A DNA stretch of 8,687 bases from Chrysiogenales bacterium (lineage in GTDB: Bacteria; Acidobacteriota; Aminicenantia; UBA2199): NCBI GenBank assembly GCA_004525465.1, contig SPCN01000085.1, forward strand, positions 1-8,687, read 5' to 3'. Below, piece by piece: positions 7,455 to 8,687 of the stretch (positions within the stretch are counted from its first letter, which is position 1; each line of letters begins with the position of its first letter). The position numbers and the translations under genes are program-made. Below the pieces are notes generated by a model, which saw only the letters and a program-made list of their open reading frames with translations, was not told where the DNA came from and ran no database searches.

Positions 7455-7460
7455 TTATTT

Positions 7461-7476
7461 GGGATAAACCTGTCCC
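7461..7476 (+). other. Stem-loop just after gspD
   Basis: GGGATA pairs with TGTCCC (one G-U) around an AACC loop, seven bases after the gspD stop. No U-tract follows, so this is not a standard intrinsic terminator; it could protect the mRNA 3' end or do nothing. Confidence 0.3.
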
Positions 7477-7509
7477 GCCTGATCGGTATATAGAATTATA
7501 ATCAGCAAA

Positions 7510-7529
7510 CCGGGAATCAGTCTTTCCGG
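7510..7529. terminator. Possible weak bidirectional hairpin between convergent gspD and HU genes
   Basis: CCGGGAA pairs with TTTCCGG (one G-U) over a six-base loop. On the minus strand it is followed by TTTGCTGATTATAATT, a poor T-rich tail, so it could end the HU transcript; on the plus strand no T-run follows. The rest of the 135-base gap shows nothing else beyond the repeat at the HU stop. Confidence 0.3.
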
Positions 7530-7583
7530 ATATTCAGATTACGGAAATGAACTACCGCCCCCTCCCGATCGAAACCAATTACG

Positions 7584-7599
7584 ATTTGACTATTTGACT
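7584..7599. repeat. 8-bp perfect tandem duplication across the HU stop codon
   Basis: ATTTGACT occurs twice head to tail. Read on the minus strand it is AGTCAAAT-AGTCAAAT and supplies the HU stop TAG at the junction. Removing one copy would give a C-terminus one residue longer (Ser, then TAA). It looks like a small recent slippage duplication. Confidence 0.6.
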
Positions 7600-7862
7600 C
7601 TTTCCTTCAAGGCCTTGCCGGCTCTGAAGACAGGTACGTTCTTGGCTTTAATGGAAATTTTCTGACCGGTCTTGGGATTGATGCCGATCTTGGCCTTTCT
7701 GTGGGCCACGGCAAAGGTGCCAAAACCAACCAGGGTCACTTTGCTTTTCTTTTTCAGACAAGTGGACACGGAATCCAGGAAAGCATTGACCATTTTTTCA
7801 GTTTCAGACACTTTCAAGTTTGCATTTTCAGCAATGGCTTTCACCAATTCGGTTTTGTTCAT
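7590..7862 (-). CDS. hup: HU-family histone-like DNA-binding protein
   Basis: A 90-residue nucleoid protein of the HU/IHF family, which dimerises, bends and compacts DNA. The sequence covers the whole fold: N-terminal helices starting MNKTELVKAIAE, the hinge VGFGTF (45-50), the DNA-binding arm with Arg55, Lys58 and intercalating Pro63 (INPKTGQ at 61-67), and the C-terminal FRAGKALKERVK. Length equals standard HU. The residue equivalent to Arg61 of E. coli HU is Ile, a small change in the arm. Two ATGs are adjacent; I take the second, at 7862, because the AGGAGG at 7868-7873 is five bases from it but only two from the first, and MNKTEL is the usual HU beginning. HU rather than IHF is favoured by the lack of IHF-type residues and single-gene context. 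It is convergent with gspD and functionally independent of it. Confidence 0.96.
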   Translation of the reverse strand: MNKTELVKAIAENANLKVSETEKMVNAFLDSVSTCLKKKSKVTLVGFGTFAVAHRKAKIGINPKTGQKISIKAKNVPVFRAGKALKERVK

Positions 7863-7880
7863 CATTACCTCCTGCCCCGG

Positions 7881-7909
7881 ATTCTAGATTAACAAAACTG
7901 AAAAGTCAA
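7881..7909 (-). promoter_or_regulatory. Sigma70-type promoter of the HU gene
   Basis: On the minus strand TTGACT (7909-7904) and TAGAAT (7886-7881) are 17 bases apart, close to consensus in both boxes and spacing. Transcription should start near 7874-7873. That places the AGGAGG (7873-7868) at or next to the first base of the mRNA, leaving a leader of only about 10 bases. HU is usually highly expressed, which fits a strong promoter. Confidence 0.75.
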
Positions 7910-7921
7910 GGCATATCCTGC

Positions 7922-7942
7922 ATTTAATTAATTTTTTTTTTT
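7922..7942 (-). promoter_or_regulatory. A-tract / UP-like AT-rich element upstream of the HU promoter
   Basis: An 11-base homopolymer (T on the plus strand at 7932-7942, A on the minus) adjoins TTAATTAAAT. Relative to the predicted HU start it spans about -48 to -68, partly where RNA polymerase alpha-subunit UP elements lie. It may also bend the DNA or bind HU itself. No hairpin precedes the T-run on the plus strand, so it is not a terminator. Confidence 0.4.
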
Positions 7943-7968
7943 GAAACCGTTTACAGGACAGGCTATTC

Positions 7969-7982
7969 GGGGATTCGTCCCT
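7969..7982 (+). other. Small hairpin with TTCG loop in the divergent region
   Basis: GGGA-TTCG-TCCC, plus an outer G-T pair, forms a compact stem; the same TCCC can instead pair with GGG at 7985-7987. It lies upstream of both predicted transcript starts, so an RNA role is doubtful. Confidence 0.2.
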
Positions 7983-7997
7983 GAGGGTCCGAAACGA

Positions 7998-8024
7998 ACC
8001 GCTAAAATATCGTTTGTTATCGGT
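7998..8024. promoter_or_regulatory. Imperfect inverted repeat, possible operator
   Basis: ACCGCTAA (7998-8005) faces TTATCGGT (8017-8024), seven of eight bases matching, with 11 bases between. A second pair, AAACGA/TCGTTT (7992-7997 and 8010-8015), interleaves with it. The spacing suits a dimeric regulator bound about 20-45 bases upstream of the -35 box at 8041. Speculative. Confidence 0.3.
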
Positions 8025-8038
8025 ATTTTCGGCAAAAT
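8025..8038. promoter_or_regulatory. Short inverted repeat beside the -35 box
   Basis: ATTTT-CGGC-AAAAT is a perfect five-base inverted repeat ending three bases before the -35 hexamer at 8041. A protein bound here could contact or block RNA polymerase. A chance match in AT-rich DNA is quite possible. Confidence 0.25.
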
Positions 8039-8040
8039 GC

Positions 8041-8069
8041 TTGTAGGGCGCGTCCGCTTGCTGTATAAT
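8041..8069 (+). promoter_or_regulatory. Sigma70-type promoter for the 8095 operon
   Basis: TTGTAG (8041-8046) and a perfect TATAAT (8064-8069) are 17 bases apart. Initiation would fall near 8076, giving a leader of about 19 bases that contains the ribosome site. The -35 box matches consensus only in its TTG, so an activator may help. Confidence 0.65.
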
Positions 8070-8080
8070 CATTTTCAGAA

Positions 8081-8088
8081 AAGGAGGT
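8081..8088 (+). promoter_or_regulatory. Very strong Shine-Dalgarno
   Basis: AAGGAGGT is fully complementary to the 16S anti-Shine-Dalgarno and ends six bases before ATG 8095. It settles that start and predicts efficient translation. Confidence 0.85.
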
Positions 8089-8094
8089 GCATCC

Positions 8095-8652
8095 ATGGAA
8101 CCATTTATTCATGCTTCCCCTGAGATCGACGTAGAAGAGATCATGGACGCGATCCGTAAAAAGATCCAGGACAAAAAGGATTCCGGCCTGTTGAAACAGA
8201 GCGAGATCGACGAGATCGACGAAATGGAATTGCAGCCCCTTCCCGATTTTCTGGAAATCCCCAATATCTATGACCCTGTTTTGTATCCGGGCTTCAGCGA
8301 ACACATGGCCCCGCCCGTGCCACTGGAAGAGAGCTTAAAGGAAACCGGCCTGGTTAAGGGGGTTTTAAAAAAAATCAGAAGCCTCCTTTCCCCCTGGATC
8401 CGCTTCATGACCCGTCCCATGTATATTGAATTGAAAACCGGCATCCTGGACCTGCAGAAAAAAGTCCCGATCGTTCTGCAGAGCAGCGAATACATCCGCC
8501 TGCTGCACAACGCCATGCACAATATGATCGTCGAAGCATCGAAGCTTAAAACCGAGGAAGAACTTCTGAAAACCAAGATCAGGATTCTGGAGGACAAGAT
8601 CGAATTTCTGGAAAACAGGGAGCGGGCCCTGGAAAAGAAACTGCCGTCCTGA
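8095..8652 (+). CDS. Uncharacterised 185-residue coiled-coil protein, first gene of a probable polysaccharide operon
   Basis: I do not recognise this as a named protein. It has no signal peptide, no clear membrane helix and no enzyme motif. An N-terminal helix, IDVEEIMDAIRKKIQDKK (11-28), is followed by an acidic, proline-rich stretch (about 40-75), an amphipathic basic region (about 85-110), a segment HNAMHNMIVE (138-147), and a charged coiled coil (about 147-182) ending ILEDKIEFLENRERALEKK. From memory, similar N-terminal helices and HN..VxE-plus-coil segments flank methyltransferase or glycosyltransferase domains in exopolysaccharide loci; here they stand alone with no catalytic domain. 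The start is secured by a strong ribosome site and promoter. The next gene begins on the base after its TGA, so the two products are probably made together. A scaffold or partner for a glycosyltransferase is a guess. Confidence 0.85.
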   Translation: MEPFIHASPEIDVEEIMDAIRKKIQDKKDSGLLKQSEIDEIDEMELQPLPDFLEIPNIYDPVLYPGFSEHMAPPVPLEESLKETGLVKGVLKKIRSLLSPWIRFMTRPMYIELKTGILDLQKKVPIVLQSSEYIRLLHNAMHNMIVEASKLKTEEELLKTKIRILEDKIEFLENRERALEKKLPS

Positions 8653-8687
8653 ATGCAAGTCCATCAATTTTTAACTTCCTATTCCTA
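8653..8687 (+). CDS. Start of a possible glycosyltransferase gene (3'-truncated by window)
   Basis: ATG at 8653 follows the previous TGA with no gap, and the frame stays open for 11 codons (MQVHQFLTSYS) to the window end. A start of the form 'xxHQFLxxxS' is familiar to me from family 4-type glycosyltransferases of surface-polysaccharide clusters. Eleven residues are too few for a firm call; the zero spacing favours a real coupled gene. Confidence 0.4.
   Translation, partial: MQVHQFLTSYS

Noticed and set aside
7497..7502. TATAAT after gspD as a plus-strand promoter
   Set aside because: No -35-like sequence at suitable spacing and no plus-strand gene follows; the HU gene runs the other way.
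7932..7942. T11 run as an intrinsic terminator on the plus strand
   Set aside because: No GC-rich hairpin precedes it and no plus-strand gene ends there.
1..8687. CRISPR array, insertion sequence, tRNA or rRNA gene
   Set aside because: No regularly spaced repeats, transposase motifs, terminal inverted repeats or tRNA/rRNA-like sequences were seen on either strand.

Overview
This window reads as one strand of a Gram-negative (double-membrane) bacterial chromosome with moderately GC-rich coding sequence. It is gene-dense, with genes overlapping head to tail. A secretin, a PilM/N/O-type inner-membrane platform and the synteny together suggest an Acidobacteriota-like lineage, perhaps Aminicenantes-like. 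That placement is an impression from family style, not a measurement.

Region 1 (1-7454, + strand) is a tight block. The 3' end of serS is followed, without a single free base, by seven genes of a type II secretion / type IV pilus-like envelope machine. They are a GspF/PilC platform protein, a GspE/PilB assembly ATPase, a PilM/GspL-like cytoplasmic protein, PilN-like and PilO-like bitopic proteins, a small exported GspC/PilP-like protein, and a secretin. Every junction overlaps by 1 to 14 bases, so translation is probably coupled. A good sigma70-type promoter lies inside the 3' end of gspF. Pilins or pseudopilins, prepilin peptidase and a PilT-like retraction ATPase are absent here. The secretin has a lipobox, two TPR-like repeats, N0 and N1 domains, the secretin core and a cohesin-like C-terminal domain.

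As a machine, GspE would drive GspF from the cytoplasm. PilM/N/O-like proteins would tie the ATPase to the periplasm. The GspC/PilP-like protein would reach the secretin, which forms the outer-membrane channel.

Region 2 (7455-8094) holds a gene for an HU-family nucleoid protein on the minus strand, convergent with the secretin gene. Its promoter places the Shine-Dalgarno sequence almost at the mRNA 5' end. The 229-base divergent region beyond it holds an A/T tract, several inverted repeats and a strong + strand promoter.

Region 3 (8095-8687, + strand) begins another operon: an unfamiliar 185-residue coiled-coil protein, then, with no spacer, the first 11 codons of what may be a glycosyltransferase gene. 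This suggests the edge of a surface-polysaccharide locus.
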